The notes beneath the pieces are model-generated. The model saw nothing but the letters and a program-made list of their open reading frames with translations, did not search any database and had not been told where the DNA came from. A program made the translations under genes and the position numbers. From NCBI RefSeq assembly GCF_008065135.1, contig NZ_CP042914.1, positions 3,635,404-3,699,403 on the forward strand: a stretch of 64,000 bases of DNA. Reading direction: 5' to 3'. Positions 17,696-25,380 of the stretch are shown here, piece after piece. How positions within the stretch are numbered: the stretch's first letter is position 1; every line of letters begins with the position of its first letter. The DNA is from Roseimaritima ulvae (GTDB lineage Bacteria; Planctomycetota; Planctomycetia; Pirellulales; Pirellulaceae).

Positions 17696-19966
17696 ATGAA
17701 CACCAGTGACACTTCGTTGCAGCTTGAGTCTCAGCCGCCGTTAACATCGCCCTCCACGTGGGGACGCGATCTGATTTCCGGTGGTGTTGTCTTTTTGGTC
17801 GCTTTGCCCCTTTGTCTTGGCATCGCGCTGGCGTCCGGTGCTCCGCTGTTCTCCGGCCTGGTGGCCGGGATTGTGGGTGGCATTGTTGTCGGTTTGATCA
17901 GCGGTTCGCACACCAGCGTGACGGGACCGGCGGCGGGTCTGACCGCGATCGTGGCAGCTCAGATTGCCTTGTTGGGATCGTTTGAAGCGTTTTTGTTTGC
18001 CGTCGTATTGGGCGGTTTGATTCAGATCGGATTTGGCATCGCCCGCGGTGGGGCGTTGTCGGCCTTTTTCCCTTCCAGCGTGGTGAAAGGTCTGTTGGCT
18101 GCGATCGGGGTGATCTTGATCTTGAAGCAGATTCCTCACCTGTTGGGGCATGACACCGACCCGGAAGGCGAAATGTCGTTTTCGCAGCCCGACGACGAAA
18201 ACACGTTCTCGGAACTGATGACGCTGTTGTATGGAGAAATTCACATCGGTGCAGTGGTTATCGGTTTGCTTTCGATCGCCGTATTGGTGCTTTGGAACAA
18301 AGTCGACCTGCTGCGGAAATCCGTGGTTCCCGGCCCCTTGATTGTGGTTCTGTTGGGCGTGGGGCTGACGCTGCTATTTCGCACGTTCGACGGTCGCTGG
18401 CTTCTCGAAGGCAACCACCTGGTTCAGGTGCCGGTAGCGGAAAGCGTGAGTCAATTTTGGGGCTTCCTGCGGTTTCCCGATGTATCGGTTTGGAACAATC
18501 CCGACGTTTACCTTGCTGGGGTGACGATCGCGATTGTCGCGTCTTTGGAGACCCTGCTGAACTTGGAAGCGGTCGACAAACTGGATACACGGCAACGCAA
18601 CTCGCCGGCGAGTCGCGAATTGGTGGCTCAGGGGGTCGGCAATACGGTGTCGGGTTTGATCGGCGGGTTGCCGGTTACGTCCGTGATCGTGCGTGGATCG
18701 GTCAACGTTAGCGCGGGCTCCAAATCGAAGCTCTCGGCCATCTTTCATGGCATTTATTTGTTAGTTTGCGTGGCCATGTTCCCGATGTACTTGAATCTCA
18801 TCCCGCTTTCGGCATTGGCGGCGATTCTGTTGGTAACCGGGTTCAAGTTGGCCAGCCCGGCATTATTTAAGCAGATGTGGCAGGAGGGGCGATATCAGTT
18901 CATTCCCTTTATCGTCACGTTGTTGAGTATCGTTTTTACGGACCTGTTAATCGGAATCCTGATCGGGCTTGCCGTCAGCGTGTTGTTCATTTTGAACAGT
19001 AATCTGCGGCGGCCGATCCGGCGGATTGTGGAGACGCACATCGATGGCGACGTCACCCATATCGAACTGGCGAACCAGGTGAGTTTTCTGAATCGCGCGG
19101 CTCTGGACAAAGTCTTCAACTCGATGCCACACGGTTCCAGTGTGTTGATGGATGCCACGGAGTCGGATTACATCGATCCTGATGTGCTTAGTTTGATCAG
19201 AGACTTCAAGCACAAGGTGGCTCCGGCGCGGAATATCCGAGTCAGTCTGCGCGGGTTCAGGAAAAAGTATCAGTTGCACGATGATATTCAGTTTGCTGAC
19301 TACACGACGCGGGAGTTGCAGGACAAGGTTTCGCCGGAGCAAGTGTTGGAGATTCTTCGTGAAGGCAATCGCCGGTTTGTCAGCGGCAATCGTTTGTCGC
19401 GAGATTTCGGTCGACAAGTCCACGCCACGGCGGATGGTCAAAACCCGCTAGCCGTCGTGCTCAGCTGCATCGATTCGCGTGTTCCGGCGGAGTTGGTATT
19501 GGACGTAGGGTTGGGGGACATTTTCAGTGTTCGCGTGGCCGGAAACGTGGTCGGTACCAAATCGCTGGGTAGTATTGAATACGGCGTGGGAGTGGCGGGA
19601 GCGAAGTTGGTCGTGGTGCTCGGTCACACGCGGTGTGGGGCGGTCACTTCCTCGGTGCAGCTGGTGTCTCAGAAGCGCAACGCTGAATCGGAAACCGGTT
19701 GCCAGCACCTGCAGGCCATTGTCGAAGAGATTGCGCCCAGCGTGTCGGCGATCGCCAACGGCTCGATCGCTCAGTTGACCGAGGATGAGCAGGAGCGGGT
19801 GGTGGACGAGGTGGCGAGGCGAAACGTGGAGCACACGGTGCGGGCGATCTTAAAACGCAGCGACGTGATCCGCAGCGCCGTGGACGCGGGCCGAGCTCAA
19901 GTGGTCGGCGCGTTATACGACGTCAAAAGCGGCCGCATCGAATTTTTCGACGGGGTCCAAGCCTAA
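17696..19966 (+). CDS. SulP anion transporter fused to beta-carbonic anhydrase
   Basis: 756 aa. Residues 20-430 are a SulP/SLC26 membrane domain (GRDLISGGVVFLVALPLCLG, SGSHTSVTGPAAGLTA, GLIGGLPVTSVIVRGSVNV). A STAS-like segment follows (about 445-540; HIELANQVSFLNRAALDK). The last 210 residues are a beta-carbonic anhydrase with zinc ligands Cys591, His644 and Cys647 and the Asp593-Arg595 dyad (SCIDSR, GHTRCGAV). Such fusions probably take up bicarbonate and interconvert it with CO2 at the membrane, though sulfate or other anions cannot be excluded. The start at 17696 is chosen because 20 upstream residues in the frame have no family likeness. Confidence 0.94.
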   Translation: MNTSDTSLQLESQPPLTSPSTWGRDLISGGVVFLVALPLCLGIALASGAPLFSGLVAGIVGGIVVGLISGSHTSVTGPAAGLTAIVAAQIALLGSFEAFLFAVVLGGLIQIGFGIARGGALSAFFPSSVVKGLLAAIGVILILKQIPHLLGHDTDPEGEMSFSQPDDENTFSELMTLLYGEIHIGAVVIGLLSIAVLVLWNKVDLLRKSVVPGPLIVVLLGVGLTLLFRTFDGRWLLEGNHLVQVPVAESVSQFWGFLRFPDVSVWNNPDVYLAGVTIAIVASLETLLNLEAVDKLDTRQRNSPASRELVAQGVGNTVSGLIGGLPVTSVIVRGSVNVSAGSKSKLSAIFHGIYLLVCVAMFPMYLNLIPLSALAAILLVTGFKLASPALFKQMWQEGRYQFIPFIVTLLSIVFTDLLIGILIGLAVSVLFILNSNLRRPIRRIVETHIDGDVTHIELANQVSFLNRAALDKVFNSMPHGSSVLMDATESDYIDPDVLSLIRDFKHKVAPARNIRVSLRGFRKKYQLHDDIQFADYTTRELQDKVSPEQVLEILREGNRRFVSGNRLSRDFGRQVHATADGQNPLAVVLSCIDSRVPAELVLDVGLGDIFSVRVAGNVVGTKSLGSIEYGVGVAGAKLVVVLGHTRCGAVTSSVQLVSQKRNAESETGCQHLQAIVEEIAPSVSAIANGSIAQLTEDEQERVVDEVARRNVEHTVRAILKRSDVIRSAVDAGRAQVVGALYDVKSGRIEFFDGVQA

Positions 19967-19973
19967 CCCATCC

Positions 19974-20180
19974 GGGGACAGTCCCCCCGCGCGCTCCCGG
20001 TCGGGGACAGTCCCCGCGCCGTGGCGAGTGACAACCCTCGGCCGGGGACAGTCACCGCGATAATCGTCACCGCGATAATCGCCCTCGGCCGGGGACAGTC
20101 ACCGCGATAATCGCCCTGACGTCGGTGGCGAGGGACGTCGGGGGGACGTCGGGGACAGTCACCGCGATAATCGCCGCGCT
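19974..20180. repeat. GGGGACAG palindromic array downstream of the SulP gene
   Basis: Two perfect GGGGAC-A-GTCCCC hairpins at 19974-19986 and 20003-20015. Then three copies of GGGGACAGTCACCGCGATAA (20044, 20091, 20151), each followed by TCG so that GCGATAATCGC forms another small palindrome. The array lies at the 3' side of the RAYT transposase gene. The rest of the gap to 20363 shows no gene. Confidence 0.8.
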
Positions 20181-20363
20181 GCGGGCGTGGCCCGGGAAAC
20201 GGATGCCCGAGTCTGGTCGGAGCCGCCGGGAGAGTGCTTGGCTGACGCGAAAAGCGGACGGAGCAGGTCAATCTCTGCTGCTGGAATATAACGCCAGCGC
20301 TGACAGCACGGGGGCTGCTTTTTTTTGAGCGACAGGAACGGGTTGCTTGATGTGACGTTAAGG

Positions 20364-21440
20364 CTATACAGGTGCCGGACTGAGATGGTCCGCGAGCGTG
20401 CCGATAGGTGGAGACGAGTCTTCGTGATCACTGGTCTGTGCAGGTGCCTGCGGTCCAGAAGGGGTGTTGCTACAACGTTGGAATTGCTTTTGTCGGGCGA
20501 GGATTTCCTCAACGTCGATGTCAGAGTTCCCCATAGGGATCGAACCTTGGAATAGTTCTTTGGTCAAAGAACTATTCGCCTGCAATTCTGGACGCGATTC
20601 AACAGCCAGCCGCCAAAGCAGTTTCTTGTAGTCTTCTAGTCGAATGGGTAGGCAGTCTAGTTGGTCACGCAGCGGTTCCACTTTTTCGCCGCGTGGCGGC
20701 TGCCTCTGCTCGTTGGCGACCTCGGCCGGTTGACCGTCAGCTTTGCCGTCCCGCGCCAGGGGAGTGAGCCAGGAGGCAAAATCAACATCTGTGTCATCGA
20801 GTGTCCGCAAGCGATCGCAGATGGAGACCTCGGCGAAGTCGTCCAGTGAATCCGACAGGTACGCACGAAGCGGGTTCAGGTCGACATACGCCATGGCCGC
20901 CAATACATCCGCGTCATCGTCAAGCCGGTTCAGTTTATAGCGGTCTTCAAAGAAGTGGCCTGCAACTTCGTCTTCCAAATTGCAGCGACGCGCGATTGTC
21001 TGACACATCAACCGCACGAACCAGGAGATGTGAGACAGTCGATTACGTAGTTCTTTGACACGTTCCGGATCGTTTAGGATTGCCTGGATTTCAGGTTCCC
21101 GGATTGGCCGCTTCTTTTTTCGTCGGCGATCGCTGCGGGCAGTGATCGTCAGCCAGCGGATGGCGACGTCTCGATCCGAAAGTTTGGCCACCAAATCCGG
21201 CCGGTTGCGAAGGACTGCATGCCAATGGTTTGACATGATCGCGTAGGCCAAAACGTCAATACAGAAATGGTTTGCCAGAAACTGCATCCGTTTACGAAAC
21301 CAATCCCTGCGGTAGGAATAGTCACGCCCCGTCTCCTTATCGATGCCATGAAGATGGCTTTTACGGACGGTACGGTTGAAGGTGTGGTAAACGCCAATTT
21401 CATGTGGATTGAAGACTTCGCTTCGAACGCTACGAGCCAT
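20364..21440 (-). CDS. HUH (Y1) transposase of the REP-associated (RAYT) type
   Basis: 358 aa from the ATG at 21440. The frame stays open 155 codons further upstream, but that stretch is translated repeat DNA (RRGQTLR-type repeats), so it is rejected. The HUH metal-binding motif is His72-Trp-His74 (MSNHWHAVL), and Tyr185 in AYVDLNPLRA is a candidate for the nucleophile that joins DNA. RAYTs are single-copy relatives of IS200 transposases that process short palindromic REP sequences. Both flanks carry palindromic arrays (19974-20180 and 21561-21797), exactly the expected context. A C-terminal 130 residues beyond the core are polar and of unknown role. Confidence 0.85.
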   Translation of the reverse strand: MARSVRSEVFNPHEIGVYHTFNRTVRKSHLHGIDKETGRDYSYRRDWFRKRMQFLANHFCIDVLAYAIMSNHWHAVLRNRPDLVAKLSDRDVAIRWLTITARSDRRRKKKRPIREPEIQAILNDPERVKELRNRLSHISWFVRLMCQTIARRCNLEDEVAGHFFEDRYKLNRLDDDADVLAAMAYVDLNPLRAYLSDSLDDFAEVSICDRLRTLDDTDVDFASWLTPLARDGKADGQPAEVANEQRQPPRGEKVEPLRDQLDCLPIRLEDYKKLLWRLAVESRPELQANSSLTKELFQGSIPMGNSDIDVEEILARQKQFQRCSNTPSGPQAPAQTSDHEDSSPPIGTLADHLSPAPV

Positions 21441-21560
21441 AGTGCTTGCCCCTATGTGAAGACGATCCAGAATAGTAGACGCCTGTATCGTAGTGCTTGT
21501 AGGTGGTTGTGCAAGTCGTTTTTTGGGGGGCTTCCTCTGCGGCGGCTTAATGACTGAACG

Positions 21561-21797
21561 GTGTCTGGCCCCGCCGCAATCGCAGGCGCAGGGTCTGACC
21601 CCGCCGCGACCGATCCCGGCGCGACCGTGTCTGGCCCCGCCGCGACCGCAGGCGCAGGGTCTGACCCCGGCGATACGCCGCAGCGACGGCGAAGAGGGGG
21701 CGCAGGGTCTGACCCCGGCGATACGAGGCGCAGGGACAGAGGCGCAGGGTCTGACCCCGGCGCGAAGGGGGCGCAGGGACTGACCCCGGCGTGAGGC
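21561..21797. repeat. GGGTCTGACCC palindromic array upstream of the RAYT gene
   Basis: Four copies of the perfect small palindrome GGGTC-T-GACCC (21591, 21657, 21705, 21747), each preceded by GCGCA and mostly followed by CGGCG, plus variants GTGTCTGGCCCC (21561, 21627) and GGGACTGACCCC (21775). Spacing is irregular, 40-65 bases. Bases 21441-21560 and 21798-21873 contain nothing else recognised. Confidence 0.85.
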
Positions 21798-21873
21798 GGT
21801 GCATGTTCTGGGGCGGGAAGCGCCGTGATGATGTCCGGCGGCTGCTCGATCGATTGCAAGCAGAGAACGCGGC

Positions 21874-22572
21874 TTAGAACCCGAAGTTGCCGTAACCTCT
21901 GTCATGGAAGCGGACGAACATCGCTACCAAGTCGACCTGGGACCGCAGCCCCAGAATCTTGAGGGCCGCCTTGCGACGATTGTCCACGGTCTTCTCGGTG
22001 ATTCGCATTCGCTTGGCGACATCCTTCAGCTTCTCGCCCCGGGCGAGTCCCGTAAGGACTCCCTGGTCCCGTTCGCTGAGCCCCTGATAGCAGCCCCACA
22101 AGCGTTTGATCCGAGCCGTGGGGTCTTCGCCGGTCGGGTCCACAATCTCCACAACCCGCGTCATCCCAAAGATCGCTATCCGGGGATCCCCACAATCGGC
22201 TAGCGAGCGTTTGACGGTCCGCAAGATGATGGCTCGATGCCGCACATCATAACTTTTGTATTGAAACTCCAACGCGTCACAACCGCCGACAATCATGTCG
22301 TCCGACATGCGAGTCAAAGGATCATAGGTAATATCCACCGGGGGAAGTTGAACACTGCGATCCAAGGAACCAGCAAACAGATACAAAAAAGATGAGTTTG
22401 CCCACTCAAGCCGGCCATCACGACTGGTTAAGTAAATCGCATCAGGCAACGGTTCCAGCAAATCCTCAAGCGGATCGCCATTGCGGATCGCATTGGATAC
22501 GACCGAATAAATTGCATTCCCTTCAGCCATGAACATGCTGACATGACCAGGGGTTTTGTTGTTAGTGTCCAA
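21874..22572 (-). CDS. PAS-LuxR transcriptional regulator
   Basis: 232 aa. The N-terminal 45-150 region looks like a PAS sensor (EPLPDAIYLTSRDGRLEWAN is a typical PAS opening). A LuxR-type helix-turn-helix occupies about 165-222 (LSERDQGVLTGLARGEKLKD, ITEKTVDNRRKAALKILGLR). No receiver domain and no membrane segment, so it is a cytosolic one-component or kinase-fed regulator with unknown signal. It is divergent from nothing nearby: mogA lies upstream on the same strand, 200 bases away, with two hairpins in between. The ATG at 22572 is used; Met13 or Met15 are alternatives. Confidence 0.85.
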   Translation of the reverse strand: MDTNNKTPGHVSMFMAEGNAIYSVVSNAIRNGDPLEDLLEPLPDAIYLTSRDGRLEWANSSFLYLFAGSLDRSVQLPPVDITYDPLTRMSDDMIVGGCDALEFQYKSYDVRHRAIILRTVKRSLADCGDPRIAIFGMTRVVEIVDPTGEDPTARIKRLWGCYQGLSERDQGVLTGLARGEKLKDVAKRMRITEKTVDNRRKAALKILGLRSQVDLVAMFVRFHDRGYGNFGF

Positions 22573-22675
22573 GAATTTTCAGGGGGGAGTCAAGTTGTCG
22601 AACGCGATTGAAATATTTTCTCTTGCTTAGCTTACTGATGATGATTGTATCGCTATGTCCTGGATTATGGGAACA

Positions 22676-22744
22676 GCGAGGGACTCGATGGGGCAAAAAC
22701 CGAGTCCCTCGCCATCCACCTAGACTTTCCAGGGCGAGAAAGTC
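22676..22744. other. Two consecutive perfect hairpins between mogA and the LuxR gene
   Basis: Hairpin one: GCGAGGGACTCG (22676-22687) pairs with CGAGTCCCTCGC (22701-22712), a 12-bp stem with a 13-base loop. Hairpin two: GACTTTC (22723-22729) pairs with GAAAGTC (22738-22744). No T-run follows on either strand, so an intrinsic terminator is not proven; termination of mogA transcription or an operator for the LuxR gene are both possible. A run of nine G follows at 22759-22767. Confidence 0.6.
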
Positions 22745-22772
22745 CATCTTGAATCGCAGGGGGGGGGCAGGA

Positions 22773-23303
22773 CTACTTCTTCGGCAAGAAGGCGGTGAAA
22801 CGTGAAGCGTTTGTCTTTATTTCACCGGCTTCGATCAGTTCCAAGCAATAGGGTATGGCCGGAAAGATGGCGTCTAAGCATTGTGCAATCGCTCGCGGCT
22901 GGCCGGGCAGGTTGACAATCAGAGTGGTTCCGCGAACTCCGGCGGTCTGACGTGACAGGATCGCGGTGGGGACGTACTGCAGCGAGACCTGCCGCATCTG
23001 TTCGCCAAACCCCGGAAGCATCTTGTCGCATACTTGATGCGTGGCTTCCGGCGTCACATCGCGCGGGGCCGGCCCGGTACCGCCGGTGGTGATCACCAAT
23101 CCACACGACGGCTGGTCCGCCATGCGGATTAAGGCGTTCGCGATCTCGGCAAGTTCATCACACACGATTTCCCGAATGGTTCGATAATCGCCGTCGATAA
23201 CCTCTGCCAAATATTCTTCGATCGCCGGACCACCGCGGTCGGTATATTCCCCCCGACTAGCTCGGTCCGATACGGTCAAGATGCCAATCGCAAGCCTGCC
23301 CAT
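22773..23303 (-). CDS. mog: Molybdopterin adenylyltransferase MogA
   Basis: 176 aa. Adenylates molybdopterin before molybdate insertion in molybdenum cofactor synthesis. The hallmark TTGGTGPAPRDVTPEAT is at 72-88 and the C-terminal NLPGQPRAI and LELIEAG segments are present; the start ILTVSDRASRGEYTDRGGP is typical of MogA rather than MoaB. Full length for the family. No other cofactor genes are nearby. It is divergent from the PQQ propeller gene across 210 bases that contain a perfect inverted repeat. Confidence 0.92.
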   Translation of the reverse strand: MGRLAIGILTVSDRASRGEYTDRGGPAIEEYLAEVIDGDYRTIREIVCDELAEIANALIRMADQPSCGLVITTGGTGPAPRDVTPEATHQVCDKMLPGFGEQMRQVSLQYVPTAILSRQTAGVRGTTLIVNLPGQPRAIAQCLDAIFPAIPYCLELIEAGEIKTNASRFTAFLPKK

Positions 23304-23388
23304 CGATGCTGCTGTACTCTTAAATGCGATGTGTTGTGTTTTTTTAACGTTATATTCTTCAACGCGCTGCAGCTGTAAAGATGCCCAA

Positions 23389-23414
23389 CAATTTCGTCAT
23401 AGCCGACGAAATTG
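23389..23414. promoter_or_regulatory. Perfect 10-bp inverted repeat in a divergent promoter region
   Basis: CAATTTCGTC (23389-23398) and GACGAAATTG (23405-23414) separated by ATAGCC, in the 210-base gap between divergent mogA and the PQQ protein gene. The size and spacing fit an operator for a dimeric repressor, or an RNA hairpin in the leader of the plus-strand gene. No T-run, so a terminator is unlikely. Confidence 0.45.
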
Positions 23415-23513
23415 ACAAGCCGCCAAGCCAATAACGCTTTGGCGAAACTTTTACCGTGTCCCCGGGTTTCATCGTTACACGGGGATTCTGTTCTGATTTG
23501 ATGGGATACGATA

Positions 23514-24860
23514 ATGCTGCGAAAACGCTTGCTACCAGCCCTGGGGCTGCTGAGTTTGGGCCTGCAATTCTCACTGGCCAGCCCGACGTTAGCGGATGAT
23601 TGGCTGCGTTTTCGCGGCCCCAATGGGACCGGACTGGCCAGCTCGTCGGAATCTCCGCCGATCGAATGGTCTGAAGAAAAAAATCTCCGTTGGTCGCTTG
23701 ATCTGCTGGGCCCCGGACACAGCAGCCCGATCGTGGTGGGCGATAAAGTTTTTCTAACCTGTTGGACTGGTTATGGAGTCGACGACGAAGAGTCCGGCAA
23801 GCCCGAAGACTTGAAGCGACATCTACTGTGCGTTGATCGAGCCAGCGGCAAACTGCTGTGGGAACGCGCCGTCGCCGCCCGTTTGCCAGAAGACGAATAC
23901 GCGGGCATGTTTGCCGAGCACGGTTATGCTTCGCATACCCCGGTCAGCGATGGTCAATATGTGTTTTGCTTCTTCGGCAAGTCCGGCGTCCACGCCTTCG
24001 ATCTGGAGGGCAACCCCGTCTGGCAGGCTGAAGTCGGCGAAGGACTCGACCAACGCAAATGGGGCTCCGCGTCCAGCTTAATTCTTACCGACGAACTGGT
24101 GATCGTGACGGCGGGACCGGAAAGCGGCACGCTATATGGCCTGGATAAAAAGACCGGCGAAACGCGGTGGAACGCAAACGTGGGCTTGTCCGGCATGTGG
24201 GGCACCCCCTTGCTGGCCCCGGTCGACGAGAAACGTACCGACTTGGTGGTCGGCGTGCCCGATGAAGTCTGGGGACTCAATCCCGCAACCGGTAAGCTGC
24301 GTTGGTACTGCGATGGGATCGAAGGTGGGTCGGTCAATTCCAGCCCCGTGCTGGCCGATTCGGTGGTCTACATGATCGACGGACGCAACGGCGATGCTCT
24401 CGCGGTCCGCGTCGGTGGGAAAGGCGACGTGAATCAGTCGCATGTCGTTTGGCACGAAAGCCATCGCGGTCGTATCTCTTCCCCAATCGTCCACGATGGC
24501 TTGCTGTACTGGATCTCCAGCGGAGTGCTTAACTGCGTCGATGCGGCGACCGGCGAGCGGGTTTACCAGGAACGACTCAACACCAGCGACAACTCAGCCA
24601 CTCGCGGCCCAAGTCGCCGCGGCGGTCGCGGCGGACAAGACTACGGCTCGCCCGTGGTCGCCGGCGACCACTTGTTCTACATCAATCGCCGAGGCATCGG
24701 CGTTGTGGTCCAATTGGGCAAGCAGTTTAAGCAACTGGCCACCAACACGTTTGACGGCGCCAGCGGAGACTTTAGCGCCACGCCGGCGATCGCCGATGGG
24801 CAACTGTTTATTCGCTCCACGAAAAAGCTGTACTGCGTTGCCGAGCCGACAGATTCGTAG
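23514..24860 (+). CDS. Exported PQQ-like beta-propeller protein
   Basis: 448 aa. A signal peptide (MLRKRLLPALGLLSLGLQFS, cleavage near TLADD) is followed by WLRFRGPNGTGLA, the opening shared by a large planctomycete family. Repeated blades of the PQQ/BamB type can be seen (SPIVVGDKVFLTCW, LLCVDRASGKLLWERAV, GLDKKTGETRWNANVGL, VVAGDHLFYINRRG). Function is not established for the family; it is not expected to be BamB itself. A low-complexity loop PSRRGGRGG lies near 368-376. The gene is followed by 520 bases without a gene and then the IS1380 element. Confidence 0.9.
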   Translation: MLRKRLLPALGLLSLGLQFSLASPTLADDWLRFRGPNGTGLASSSESPPIEWSEEKNLRWSLDLLGPGHSSPIVVGDKVFLTCWTGYGVDDEESGKPEDLKRHLLCVDRASGKLLWERAVAARLPEDEYAGMFAEHGYASHTPVSDGQYVFCFFGKSGVHAFDLEGNPVWQAEVGEGLDQRKWGSASSLILTDELVIVTAGPESGTLYGLDKKTGETRWNANVGLSGMWGTPLLAPVDEKRTDLVVGVPDEVWGLNPATGKLRWYCDGIEGGSVNSSPVLADSVVYMIDGRNGDALAVRVGGKGDVNQSHVVWHESHRGRISSPIVHDGLLYWISSGVLNCVDAATGERVYQERLNTSDNSATRGPSRRGGRGGQDYGSPVVAGDHLFYINRRGIGVVVQLGKQFKQLATNTFDGASGDFSATPAIADGQLFIRSTKKLYCVAEPTDS

Positions 24861-25380
24861 ATGGCCTCGCTCGGGACCTCGAAACAATTGTCGAAGATGT
24901 TTGTAGCTCCTCGGCCGGAAATGCGATCAATGCGAGCTTACGCGCTTGTCAATCAGTCGTTTGAGCACTAGCGCTAGGCAGTCAATCATTCGGGGGTGTG
25001 GCGCGGTGCGATTGCACAAGCTTTATTCCGGAGTCGCAACGCAACGGCAGGTGTAATGCGGCAGCCCGGCGGATTTGCTCAACAAGCACATGCCGTCGCA
25101 TCGCAGTTTCGGAAGGAAAACCGGGTGAACTAACATCGCGTCAATGCCAACCTTTTGGCAGCCTAGCGTTAGCGGACGGTTTATCTTGCGAATCCTGGCA
25201 ACCGTGGACTGGCGCCCCAACGGCTGATGAATACACCTCGATGCTCCCGGTGTGTGACCGCGATCGTTCTGGGGGGGGCACGCGGCGCCGTGGATTTGCC
25301 GGTTGGCTGTTGCGCTGGTTGGTCGTGATCTTGAAGCAGCCGAGGTGACGCCGGATGCGCGCATCGGCCCCTCCCCCTAA
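24861..25380. other. Gene-poor region left of the insertion sequence
   Basis: No ORF here has convincing family likeness or gene-like codon use; short frames on both strands overlap each other. There are small features such as CACTAGCGCTAGGC near 24968 and AGCCTAGCGTTAGCGG near 25160, which resemble decayed intergenic repeats. A run of seven or more G or C occurs at 25271 and 25371. Possibly the ruins of a gene or repeat into which the IS later jumped. Confidence 0.4.

Noticed and set aside
20525..20545. tRNA T-arm-like sequence on the minus strand (GGTTCGATCCC)
   Set aside because: Lies inside the RAYT coding region and no acceptor stem or anticodon arm could be built around it.
20044..21797. 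CRISPR array
   Set aside because: Repeats are short palindromes with irregular spacing and similar, not unique, intervening sequence; no cas gene in the window.
20364..21905. RAYT protein with 513 aa from the far upstream start
   Set aside because: The first 155 residues are translated repeat DNA; the recognised domain begins at the ATG at 21440.
24960..25175. Integron attC-like sites (CACTAGCGCTAGGC and GCCTAGCGTTAGC)
   Set aside because: The two boxes are about 200 bases apart, lack the RYYYAAC/GTTRRRY pairing and there is no integrase or cassette gene.
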